A stretch of DNA of 64,000 bases, taken from Pseudomonadota bacterium (lineage in GTDB: Bacteria; Pseudomonadota; Gammaproteobacteria; Steroidobacterales; Steroidobacteraceae). This document shows, piece after piece, positions 16,526-24,184 of the stretch. Both the position numbers and the translations under genes were made by a program. Position 1 is the stretch's first letter; every line of letters starts with the position of its first letter. The stretch spans positions 1 through 64,000 of the forward strand of contig JAEZFW010000085.1 in the NCBI GenBank assembly GCA_023417315.1, in the 5' to 3' direction. Under the pieces are notes generated by a model, which was given only the letters and a program-made list of their open reading frames with translations, did no database searches and was not told the DNA's origin.

Positions 16526-17254
16526 ATGAAGGAAACCATCCTCGTCACCGGCTCCAGTCGCGGCATCGGTCGGGCGATTGCATTGCGCGCCGCAGCCGAT
16601 GGCTACGATGTGATCGTGCACTGCCGCTCGCGGCGTGAAGACGCGGACCGAGTCGCTGCGGAGATTGCAGCGCTCGGGAGGCAAGCGCGTGTGCTGCAGT
16701 TCGACGTCGCCGATCGACAGGCATGCCTGGGCGCGCTCTCCGCCGACGTCAAAGCGCACGGTGCCTACTATGGCGTCGTCTGCAACGCTGGTGTCACGGC
16801 AGATGTTGTGTTTCCCGCGATGAGCGATGCGCAGTGGGATGGCGTCATGCGCTCCAACCTCGATTCGTTCTATAACGTTTTGCATCCGCTCATCATGCCG
16901 ATGGTGAAACGTCGCGCGCCGGGGCGAATCGTGACGCTCGCATCGGTGTCAGGATTGATCGGCAATCGTGGGCAAGTGAATTACAGCGCTGCCAAGGCGG
17001 GGATCATCGGGGCAACCAAAGCGCTGGCGCTCGAGCTTGCGAGCAGGCAGATCACCGTGAACTGCGTTGCGCCGGGATTGATTCAGACCGATATGGCGAG
17101 CGAGCACGCGCCGGTGGAAGAAATCCTGAAAGCCATTCCGGCGCAGCGCGCGGGCACGCCGGAAGAAGTCGCGGCGGTCGTTGCGTTCTTGTTGTCGCCC
17201 GAGGCTGCGTACGTGACCCGGCAAGTCATCGCGGTGAACGGCGGGTTGTGCTGA
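16526..17254 (+). CDS. 3-oxoacyl-ACP reductase of the aryl polyene cluster
   Basis: The 242-residue short-chain dehydrogenase is of the FabG type and reduces the beta-keto group after each elongation with NADPH. It has TGSSRGIG at 8-15, NAG in the central region and the catalytic Ser140, Tyr153 and Lys157 (NYSAAKAG). The C-terminus (RQVIAVNGGLC) matches FabG proteins. It sits inside the pigment cluster and overlaps the acyl-ACP ligase start by seven bases, so it serves polyene synthesis rather than general fatty acid synthesis. Confidence 0.92.
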   Translation: MKETILVTGSSRGIGRAIALRAAADGYDVIVHCRSRREDADRVAAEIAALGRQARVLQFDVADRQACLGALSADVKAHGAYYGVVCNAGVTADVVFPAMSDAQWDGVMRSNLDSFYNVLHPLIMPMVKRRAPGRIVTLASVSGLIGNRGQVNYSAAKAGIIGATKALALELASRQITVNCVAPGLIQTDMASEHAPVEEILKAIPAQRAGTPEEVAAVVAFLLSPEAAYVTRQVIAVNGGLC

Positions 17255-18576
17255 CTGCGACGCATCCCGTGCTGCCTCTGCTCACAGGTGAAGACTCGCG
17301 GCCGATCGCTTGGCGTCAAGGTCGGGCGATTTCGCTTGCCGAGTTCAAGCGCGACATCGCGTCCATCGCGCGCGAGCTGCCTGCGAGCGGACCCATCATC
17401 AATCTCTGTGAGGATCGCTACCACTTCTTAGCGAGCTTCGCTGCCGCGTTGAGCGTGCAACGCACGTCGTTGTTGCCGCCATCCCGAGTGGAGCGGGTGG
17501 TTGCAGAGGTCGAGCTGGCGAACTCGGGGAGCTGCCGTATCGACGACGAGAACATCGCGCGTGCTTTGCAAGGAGCTGCTACGGCATCGAGCAGCGCGCT
17601 GCTCGATGATCGATTTGTGGCCATGATCGGCTACACCTCCGGCAGCACCGGGCAGCCGAAAGCGAACGTGAAGCGCTGGCGAGCTGTGCATGGAACGAAC
17701 GCCTGCAATGCCGCTGCGATTCGCAGCGAGCTGCGTCTCTCACCACAAGAGGCAGCATGGATCGCCGCGACCGTGCCGCCTCAACACATGTACGGCATGG
17801 AGCTCAGCGTTCTGCTACCGCTCATCGGCAATATGGCCGTCCATGCGGGCAGGCCACTGTTTCCCGCAGATGTAGCAGCCACGCTCGCTGAGCTGCCCGA
17901 GCCGCGAATTCTCGTGAGCACGCCCGTCCACCTGCGAGCGATCGTCGAATCATCGCAGCCGTTTCCGCGCGCTTCGCTCGTGATCTCGGCAACCGCCCCG
18001 CTCAGTCGTGCGCTCGCTGAGGCCGTGGAGGCGAAGCTCGGGGGGGCGTTGTTGGAGATGTTCGGATCGACGGAGACGTGCGTGATTGCAGCGCGGCGTA
18101 CCGCGCTCGCAGATGCGTGGCAGTTGTATGACGGTATCGTGCTCGAGCCGATGGCAGAGACCACGCGTGTGAACGCGCCTTGGTTCGCCGGAAGCGTGAT
18201 ACTTCAGGATCGCGTTGAGCTCCACGGCTCGCATTCCTTCGCCGTCTTGGGCCGGCATTCGGACATGATCGAGGTCGCCGGCAAGCGCGCTTCGATCGCC
18301 GATCTCACGAGTCGGCTCCTCGCGATCGAAGGCGTGCGCGATGCGGCGGTGATTCAGCCGGAAACGGGCAACTCGGGAGGCATCGCGCGGGTCGCGGCGC
18401 TCGTTGTAGCCCCCACGCTGAGTGCGCAGCACATCTTGAGCGCGCTTGCGACGAGCGTGGATTCTGCTTTCTTGCCGCGCCCGCTCGTGCTCGTCGACTC
18501 GTTGCCGCGCAATGAGCTCGGCAAACTACCACGAGAGACGCTCGTTGCGATCTTGAGAAGTAGCAGAAGTGGCTAG
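17248..18576 (+). CDS. Acyl-ACP ligase / AMP-binding enzyme of the aryl polyene cluster
   Basis: The 442-residue ANL superfamily enzyme probably activates the aryl acid (hydroxybenzoate from the chorismatase) and loads it on the carrier protein. It has the P-loop YTSGSTGQPK at about 129-138, an aromatic PPQHMYGMELSV region, FGSTET and VLGRHSDMIEVAGKR, and the short C-terminal domain ends LPRNELGKLPRETLVAILRS with the catalytic Lys. It is shorter than most acyl-CoA ligases, as is usual in aryl polyene loci. The GTG start at 17248 overlaps fabG. The final RSG-stop is encoded by the first repeat unit AGAAGTGGCTAG. Confidence 0.88.
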   Translation: MLTATHPVLPLLTGEDSRPIAWRQGRAISLAEFKRDIASIARELPASGPIINLCEDRYHFLASFAAALSVQRTSLLPPSRVERVVAEVELANSGSCRIDDENIARALQGAATASSSALLDDRFVAMIGYTSGSTGQPKANVKRWRAVHGTNACNAAAIRSELRLSPQEAAWIAATVPPQHMYGMELSVLLPLIGNMAVHAGRPLFPADVAATLAELPEPRILVSTPVHLRAIVESSQPFPRASLVISATAPLSRALAEAVEAKLGGALLEMFGSTETCVIAARRTALADAWQLYDGIVLEPMAETTRVNAPWFAGSVILQDRVELHGSHSFAVLGRHSDMIEVAGKRASIADLTSRLLAIEGVRDAAVIQPETGNSGGIARVAALVVAPTLSAQHILSALATSVDSAFLPRPLVLVDSLPRNELGKLPRETLVAILRSSRSG

Positions 18577-18652
18577 TGGCTAGTGGTTAGTTCAGAGCGC
18601 TACACGCGCTTGTCTGGACTCATCATTGACCACTAACCACTGACAACTTCCT
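18565..18652. repeat. Intergenic inverted repeat, AGTGGCTAG family, overlapping two gene ends
   Basis: The left arm (18565-18597) has AGTGGCTAGTGGCTAGTGGT plus TAGTTCAGA. The right arm (18612-18652) starts TCTGGAC and contains ACCACTAACCACTGACAACT. The TAG stop of the ligase gene lies in the left arm and the TAG stop of the convergent chorismatase gene lies in the right arm. Confidence 0.9.
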
Positions 18653-19643
18653 TCCTCTGCACTACGCACTCGATTTCGAGCAGCAACTCGCGCCGGCAAA
18701 TATCCGCCGCCATGAAGATGGCTTGAGCTTGAGGCAGGTCGTTTCTGATGCGCGCGATCACCGCGTCCGCGTGTTCGGGGTTGCGGATGTACACGGTGAG
18801 TAGGAGCTCGGCATTCGCATCTACCGAGGCGCGATGCTGGTGCGCGTGCACGATGAGCGCATCGAGGTTGCGCAAGGTTTCCCCAAGCTGCGCTTGCGCA
18901 TCGTTCGGATGCTGCGAAGCGTGGCCGACGATGCTTGCCGTGCCCGAGATCAAGAGCGTGCCATCGGGCATGATCGTGGCGCGGGAGAAGCTGGGGCTGA
19001 CTGGACCATGCGCGCGCGGGTAGCGATAAGCGCTGACCTGGCGAGGGTTCTCGACCGCAGTGCCGGGCGTTTTCCCGGCAATCCAGAATACCTGCAATAA
19101 ACCGTTGCGTTGCTGCCGACCGATGGCGGTCGCCGCCGGGTAGCCGTTTCGCGCCGACTCGCCGAATCCTTCCGCTCGACCGATGCAGAATTGACGATAG
19201 CGCTCCGCATCGCCGTCGCCTTCGTTGATGGCATCCAGGAAGTTCCACATCCGCAGCAGGTGAGGAAACGACGAAGTGCGACGAAACTCATTGATCGTTG
19301 CATACACCGCTGCGGCTGCGGCGCGGATATCAGCGTGGTCCGCCTCGTGCTCCTCGATCGCACCGAACAGAAACTCGCCGTCGTGGGTATACCGAATACG
19401 TCCACGACGAGCGGAGGTCACTGGCCCGGCACCGTACCAGATCGCATCGGGCAGGATTTCGCCGACCGCATCCAGTCCTACATTGATGGCGAGCGAGTCT
19501 GCGCTCGCCTGCGGTCCGGAGCCGAAGCGGACGATGGCCAGCGCGTTGTCGATAGAGCCGTTCTGCGAGACGCTGCGATATTCGATTCGCGGCGATCGCG
19601 GCAGGCTCGTCTCCGGCACGCGTTGACGATGATCGTTCTGCAT
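18633..19643 (-). CDS. xanB2: XanB2-like chorismatase (hydroxybenzoate synthase)
   Basis: The 336-residue protein resembles the XanB2/FkbO/Hyg5 chorismatases, which hydrolyse chorismate to 3- and/or 4-hydroxybenzoate. It has IVRFGSGPQASADSLAINVG near the N-terminus, a central region with LLRMWNFLDAINEG and YRQFCIGRAEGF, and a C-terminal RidA-like domain ending LLLEIECVV, where the family's catalytic Glu is expected. In Xanthomonas XanB2 supplies the aryl starter of xanthomonadin. Its presence here, with no ammonia-lyase gene in the cluster, says the head group is made from chorismate. The last five residues (EVVSG) and the stop come from the repeat arm. Confidence 0.87.
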   Translation of the reverse strand: MQNDHRQRVPETSLPRSPRIEYRSVSQNGSIDNALAIVRFGSGPQASADSLAINVGLDAVGEILPDAIWYGAGPVTSARRGRIRYTHDGEFLFGAIEEHEADHADIRAAAAAVYATINEFRRTSSFPHLLRMWNFLDAINEGDGDAERYRQFCIGRAEGFGESARNGYPAATAIGRQQRNGLLQVFWIAGKTPGTAVENPRQVSAYRYPRAHGPVSPSFSRATIMPDGTLLISGTASIVGHASQHPNDAQAQLGETLRNLDALIVHAHQHRASVDANAELLLTVYIRNPEHADAVIARIRNDLPQAQAIFMAADICRRELLLEIECVVQRKEVVSG

Positions 19644-20068
19644 CAGCTGCCTGCTGCTACCGATCGCGTAGAGCGCTTGCCAGAGCGTGCGCTGCCGGCG
19701 GTGCCGGCCTGTGGAATGAGCGATGTCATCGTGAGCAAGCGCTTCGGTAGGTGGCTGAAAGGATCGTTGCGCAAACCCTCGAGCGTCGTATTTTCTTACG
19801 TTTCGAGCGCGCCGCGGAGGGCCCGCGTAGGGTTTTTTCGCTGGGATTCACGGCTGCGAATGTGGGATGCATGCTGCAGATTCGTTCGGCGCGGATGATA
19901 CACTTCGCCGCCATGCTGGGTCACAGGCATTCTCGGGTGACCTGCATGAGCCGGGTGACTCAAACGTGATTCGAGGCGAGCCGCGCGAGAAGGCGGCCTC
20001 GACCGCCAACCACCGGAAGCTGGGCAGTCAGGTCTTGGGCAAGACCGAGTACACAGAATCGATCAATC
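19644..20068. other. 425-base divergent intergenic region
   Basis: This space separates the leftward chorismatase gene from the rightward ACP gene and should hold promoters for both. I see no convincing reading frame, RNA gene, inverted-repeat element or clear promoter boxes in it. Confidence 0.6.
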
Positions 20069-20344
20069 ATGGCAGCGTCGTTGCAATCCGCTTACGAGCA
20101 AGAGCTCGCAGAACTCATCGTCAGTTCACTCAACCTTGAAGGCGTCCAGCCGGCGGACATCGATCCGGAAGCGCCGCTCTTCAAGGCGGGCCTCGGGCTC
20201 GATTCGATCGATGCCTTGGAGCTTTCGCTCGAAATCTCGAAGCGGTACGGCTTTCAGATGCGCTCCGACGACGAGAACAACGTGCGCATCTTCAGCTCCT
20301 TACGTTCGCTCGCCGCGCATGTCGAGCAGAACAAAGTGAAATAA
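20069..20344 (+). CDS. Acyl carrier protein of the aryl polyene cluster
   Basis: The 91-residue carrier protein has the phosphopantetheine site GLGLDSIDALEL with Ser46. The flanking DIDPEAPLFKAG and LEISKRYGFQ are typical of carrier proteins in aryl polyene and xanthomonadin loci. It holds the growing chain during elongation by the ketosynthase two genes on. It is the first gene of a rightward run (ACP, ketosynthase, chain-length factor, halogenase-like protein). No second ACP gene is visible in the cluster. Confidence 0.93.
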   Translation: MAASLQSAYEQELAELIVSSLNLEGVQPADIDPEAPLFKAGLGLDSIDALELSLEISKRYGFQMRSDDENNVRIFSSLRSLAAHVEQNKVK

Positions 20345-20416
20345 GCGAATGTTTCGAACGCGCGAGCTCGCCTTCGACGCTCGCCTCGAGCGCTCGCGCT
20401 ACCGAGACCGACGTCC

Positions 20417-21616
20417 TTGAAGCCGCTCAGAATCACCGCCTACACCTTGTGTTCAGCGGCTGGCGAAGGACGAGCACAGACGCTCGCCTCCCTGCGCGAG
20501 CGGCGCACAGGACTCACCCGCAACGATTTCGGTCCAACTCCATTGCCGACGTGGATCGGGCGTGTGCGCGGCTTGGAGGCGCAGCCGCTTCCGTCGGCGT
20601 TCGCAGAATGGGACTGCCGCAATAACCGGCTCGCCTGGCGCGGACTGAATGAGGACGGCTTCATCGAGCACGCGCTGGCCGCCCGTCATCGCTATGGTGC
20701 CGGGCGAATCGCAGTGATCGTCGGCACCTCGACCTCGAGTATCGGCGCGAGCGAAGATGCTTATCGGCGCCTCGATCCCGATGGCAGTTATCCTGCGGAC
20801 CTGCGTCGACCGATCATTCACACGCCTCATTCGCTCGGCGATTTCGTGCAGCACGCGCTCGGTCTCACTGGCATCAGCATGACCGTGGCGACTGCGTGCT
20901 CATCGAGCGCGAAGGTCTTTGCGCAAGCGCAACGGATCATGGAAGTCGGTCTCGCCGATGCGGTGCTGGTCGGCGGCGTCGATACGCTGTGCGATAGCGT
21001 GTTGTTCGGCTTCAACTCGTTAGAGCTGATCTCGGCCGATCCGTGTCGACCGTTCGATCGCGACCGCAAGGGCATCAACATCGGTGAAGCCGCCGGCTTT
21101 GCGCTCTTGGAGCGCGCATCCGAGCGCGGCGCCTGGCTCCTCGGTTGCGGCGAGTCGAGCGATGCGCATCACATGTCGACACCGCATCCGGAAGGCTTGG
21201 GCGCGCGTCTCGCGCTGGAACAGGCGCTGCAGCGCGCGCACCTGGCGCCAAGTCAGATCGATTACATCAATCTGCACGGCACGGCGACGCGCAAGAACGA
21301 CGAAGTGGAAGCGGGCGCAATTGCTGCGTTCTTTCCGAGCACGACATTCGCGAGCTCGACCAAGGGATGGATGGGGCACACGCTCGGCGCCGCCGGCATC
21401 GTGGAGGCAGCGATCAGCTTGATCGCCCTCGAACAAGGCTTCCTGCCTGGCACACTCAATTGCGAGCAGCGGGATGAAACCTGCGGCCCCCAGATTCGGT
21501 GCGAGAGCGAAAGCAAAAGCAAGGCCGCAGCCTATGCACTCAGCTTGTCGTTCGGTTTCGGGGGCAGCAATTGCGTGCTCGCGCTCGCGCGCGAGGATGC
21601 GAGGGTGTCGGCGTGA
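20417..21616 (+). CDS. Beta-ketoacyl-ACP synthase of the aryl polyene cluster
   Basis: The 399-residue thiolase-fold condensing enzyme extends the polyene chain with malonyl-ACP. The catalytic triad is present: Cys161 in VATACSSSAK, His287 in NLHGTATRKND and His321 in MGHTLGAAG. The C-terminus (SFGFGGSNCVLAL) is typical of KAS II enzymes. The start is TTG at 20417, the only start that keeps the N-terminal strand MKPLRITAYTLCSAAGEG. Its stop overlaps the GTG of the next gene (GTGA), as expected for a ketosynthase that forms a heterodimer with the chain-length factor. Confidence 0.93.
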   Translation: MKPLRITAYTLCSAAGEGRAQTLASLRERRTGLTRNDFGPTPLPTWIGRVRGLEAQPLPSAFAEWDCRNNRLAWRGLNEDGFIEHALAARHRYGAGRIAVIVGTSTSSIGASEDAYRRLDPDGSYPADLRRPIIHTPHSLGDFVQHALGLTGISMTVATACSSSAKVFAQAQRIMEVGLADAVLVGGVDTLCDSVLFGFNSLELISADPCRPFDRDRKGINIGEAAGFALLERASERGAWLLGCGESSDAHHMSTPHPEGLGARLALEQALQRAHLAPSQIDYINLHGTATRKNDEVEAGAIAAFFPSTTFASSTKGWMGHTLGAAGIVEAAISLIALEQGFLPGTLNCEQRDETCGPQIRCESESKSKAAAYALSLSFGFGGSNCVLALAREDARVSA

Positions 21617-22428
21617 GCGTCGATCGCTTGCCGCCGCTGTACCTTGAAGGGTTCTCTCTGTGGACCCCGAGAATGCCCGGGTGGGACATGGCGAGGAGCG
21701 TCATTCGTGGCGAGCGCGAGCCGCAAGAGACCCCTTCGCCTCGGCCCAGCACGACGCTTCTTGCACCCACCGAGCGGCGCCGAATCCCTGACACGGTTGC
21801 GATCGCGCTCGAAGTGGCAGCGCGTGCGTGCGAAATGTCGAAGCGCGATCCCGCGCAGTTGCCGTGCGTGTTCGCCTCGGGTCACGGCGATACGCCGATC
21901 AGCGACTACATGTGCTCGACGCTCGCGTCGACACCGACGCTGATCTCACCGACGAAGTTTCATAACTCCGTGCACAATGCCGCCGCAGGCTATTGGACGA
22001 TCGCTGTGCGCTGTCACGCGCCGTACACTTCGCTCAGCGTGTATGAGAATACGTTTGCCGCAGGTTTGCTCGAAGCGTCCATGCAAGCGGTGTGCGACGA
22101 CACCCCGGTGCTGTATGTCGTGTATGACATCGAGGCGGTCGGTCCACTCGCTCCGATGTCGCGCTGCTCAGGATTGTTCGGTGTCGGCATGGTGATCTCA
22201 CCTCGTCCATCGCAGTCGGCTGTTCCGATGCATCTTCGAGTTCGCCTCGCGCAGCAAGGCACCGACGTGACGCCGACGCGTGCGCAAACGCGAGCCGCAC
22301 AGGTGGTTGCGGGCAACGCGTTGGCCTCCGGATTCGCGTTCGTCGAGCTCCTCGCAGCGGATGCGCCCGGCGAAGTGTCGCTTGCGCTGAGCGAGGGCTG
22401 CGCACTCGAGGTCGCACTCCATCGATGA
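21613..22428 (+). CDS. Ketosynthase chain-length factor-like protein
   Basis: The 271-residue protein corresponds to the N-terminal half of a ketosynthase (Ketoacyl-synt_2 type). The position of the active-site Cys is occupied by SVYENTFAAGL, so it cannot condense and should act as a partner of the catalytic ketosynthase, helping to set chain length. Conserved blocks include SPTKFHNSVHNAAAGYWTIA and a hydrophobic C-terminal strand. The GTG start at 21613 overlaps the ketosynthase stop; the frame is open upstream but overlaps the ketosynthase, so the coupled start is preferred. Its stop overlaps the next start (ATGA). Confidence 0.87.
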   Translation: MSVDRLPPLYLEGFSLWTPRMPGWDMARSVIRGEREPQETPSPRPSTTLLAPTERRRIPDTVAIALEVAARACEMSKRDPAQLPCVFASGHGDTPISDYMCSTLASTPTLISPTKFHNSVHNAAAGYWTIAVRCHAPYTSLSVYENTFAAGLLEASMQAVCDDTPVLYVVYDIEAVGPLAPMSRCSGLFGVGMVISPRPSQSAVPMHLRVRLAQQGTDVTPTRAQTRAAQVVAGNALASGFAFVELLAADAPGEVSLALSEGCALEVALHR

Positions 22429-24029
22429 CTGATCGCACGACGCAGCTCGCAGTTCTCGGCGGAGGGCTCGCAGGCCTTTCGCTTGCGATCCAGCTGCGTC
22501 GTGAGCTGCCCGATATCGATATCGTCGTGCTCGAGCGTCGCGCGCACCCTGTGCCCGAAGCTGCGCACAAGGTCGGCGAATCGACTGTCGAGATCGGTGC
22601 TCACTACTTCGACTCGGTTCTCGGGCTGAAGGAACACCTGATCACGCGGCAGCTCAAGAAGTTCGGATTTCGATTCTTTTTCTCCGATGAGCGCGAGGAC
22701 ATCGATCAGACGCTCGAGCTCGGTGCGAGTCGCTATCTATCCACGCCTGCCTATCAGCTCGATCGCGGCATCTTCGAGAATTTCTTGGGCGAGCATGCTC
22801 GCTCACTGGGAATTCATTTCATCGACGGAGCGATCGTTCGACGTGTCGAGACGGCGAGCGACTCGAAGATGCACCAGGTCACTTACGAGCACGATGGGAA
22901 GTCCCATTCGCTCAGCGCCCCCTGGTTGGTGGACGCGACAGGCCGCGCCGGCTTACTGAAGCGCAAGCTCGAGCTTCACGCCGACAATGATCATGACGTC
23001 AACGCGGTCTGGTTCCGAATCGCCTCTCGCATCGACATCGATGAATGGTCGACGCGGAGCGAATGGCGTCAGCGATGCGATCCGCCGAATCGTTGGTTAT
23101 CGACGAATCATCTGTGCGGAGAGGGTTACTGGGCTTGGTTGATCCCGCTCGCTTCGGGATCGCACTCGGTCGGCATCGTCTGCGATGCGAAGACCCATCC
23201 TCTCGAGGAGATGAATACCTTCGATAAGGCGCTCGCCTGGTTGCGTGTGCATCAGCCGCGACTTGGGATCGAGATCGAGTCGAAGCGCTCGCTGTTACAA
23301 GACTTTGCCTTCCTGCGCGACTTCTCTTATGGCTGCAAACAGGTGTTCTCCGCGGAGCGCTGGGCGCTTACTGGCGAGGCCGGCCTGTTTCTCGATCCCT
23401 TCTATTCGCCCGGCAGCGACTTCATCGCGATCTCGAACACGTACATCACCGATCTCTTCAAGCGAGATCTGCGTGAAGAGCCTTTCGCGGGCCGAGCGCA
23501 TGTCTACCAACAGCTCTATTTCTCGTTCTACGAAAGCACACTCGCGTTATATCAAGACCAGTACGCCATGTTCGGCGACCCCGAAGTGTTCCCAACGAAA
23601 GTGATCTGGGACTACGCCTACTACTGGGGAATCTTGTGCCAATTGTTCTTCCAGCGTCGGCTGACGGATGTCGCGAGCATTTCGCGACTCTCCGAAGAGC
23701 TCAATCGATGCAAAGCCTTGAACGCGGCCATGCAGCCGTTCATGCGCGAGTGGTCAGCGAAAAGCGGAAAGCGTAATGCACCCGTGATGCTCGACCAAGC
23801 GGCACTGCCGTGGTTCGCGGAGCTCAACCGCAGCCTGCAGGATCAACTCGACGATGAAGGGTTCCGTGCGCGCATCAAGCAGAACACGACGCTGCTCGAG
23901 GATCTTGCCGCTCAGATCGTGGCCCGAGCGCGCGAGCAGGTGCCGAGCATCGAGGCGAGTGCAGTTGAAGCAGTTCTTGGTCGCGTCGCCTCATCTGGAC
24001 CAGGGCTGTTGTTCGATCTCGCGGTCTGA
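22425..24029 (+). CDS. Flavin-dependent halogenase-like protein (second copy)
   Basis: The 534-residue FAD protein has LAVLGGGLAGLSLAIQLRR at the N-terminus, KVGEST, Lys78/Lys79 in QLKKFGFRFFF, YWAWLIPL with W236 and W238 of a WxWxIP motif, and FLDPFYSPGSDF matching FxxPxxSxG. These are the marks of flavin-dependent halogenases, with an extended C-terminal helical region (about 370-534) like tryptophan halogenases. The Glu of the tryptophan halogenase PLEST motif is not present. It is the last gene of the coupled ACP-ketosynthase-chain-length factor run, so the substrate is probably the carrier-bound aryl polyene. No flavin reductase gene is visible nearby. Confidence 0.8.
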   Translation: MTDRTTQLAVLGGGLAGLSLAIQLRRELPDIDIVVLERRAHPVPEAAHKVGESTVEIGAHYFDSVLGLKEHLITRQLKKFGFRFFFSDEREDIDQTLELGASRYLSTPAYQLDRGIFENFLGEHARSLGIHFIDGAIVRRVETASDSKMHQVTYEHDGKSHSLSAPWLVDATGRAGLLKRKLELHADNDHDVNAVWFRIASRIDIDEWSTRSEWRQRCDPPNRWLSTNHLCGEGYWAWLIPLASGSHSVGIVCDAKTHPLEEMNTFDKALAWLRVHQPRLGIEIESKRSLLQDFAFLRDFSYGCKQVFSAERWALTGEAGLFLDPFYSPGSDFIAISNTYITDLFKRDLREEPFAGRAHVYQQLYFSFYESTLALYQDQYAMFGDPEVFPTKVIWDYAYYWGILCQLFFQRRLTDVASISRLSEELNRCKALNAAMQPFMREWSAKSGKRNAPVMLDQAALPWFAELNRSLQDQLDDEGFRARIKQNTTLLEDLAAQIVARAREQVPSIEASAVEAVLGRVASSGPGLLFDLAV

Positions 24030-24045
24030 GCGTCCGAAGCGCGAA

Positions 24046-24182
24046 GACAAGAAACTCTCGCAAAGCCCGCAAAGCTGGCAAAGGCAGATCTGGTTTCTAG
24101 ATCTCTCCGAGAGTCTCATCTCCATCCATTATCGGTCTTTCTTGGCTTTGCGGGCTCTGCGTGCTTGGCGAGATTTTCTTTC
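24046..24182. repeat. Intergenic inverted repeat, CGCAAAGC family
   Basis: The left arm (24046-24082) has CTCTCGCAAAGCCCGCAAAG plus CTGGCAAAG. The right arm (24136-24182) has TTGGCTTTGCGGGCTCTGCG plus TGCTTGGCGAG. The loop contains two AGATCT copies, one in CAGATCTG. It lies between the convergent halogenase-like and exporter genes. Confidence 0.88.
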
Positions 24183-24184
24183 GG

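Noticed and set aside
19110..19898. Long plus-strand open frame opposite the chorismatase gene
   Set aside because: It overlaps a clear chorismatase on the other strand, and its sequence is the Arg-rich kind produced by reading a GC-rich gene backwards.
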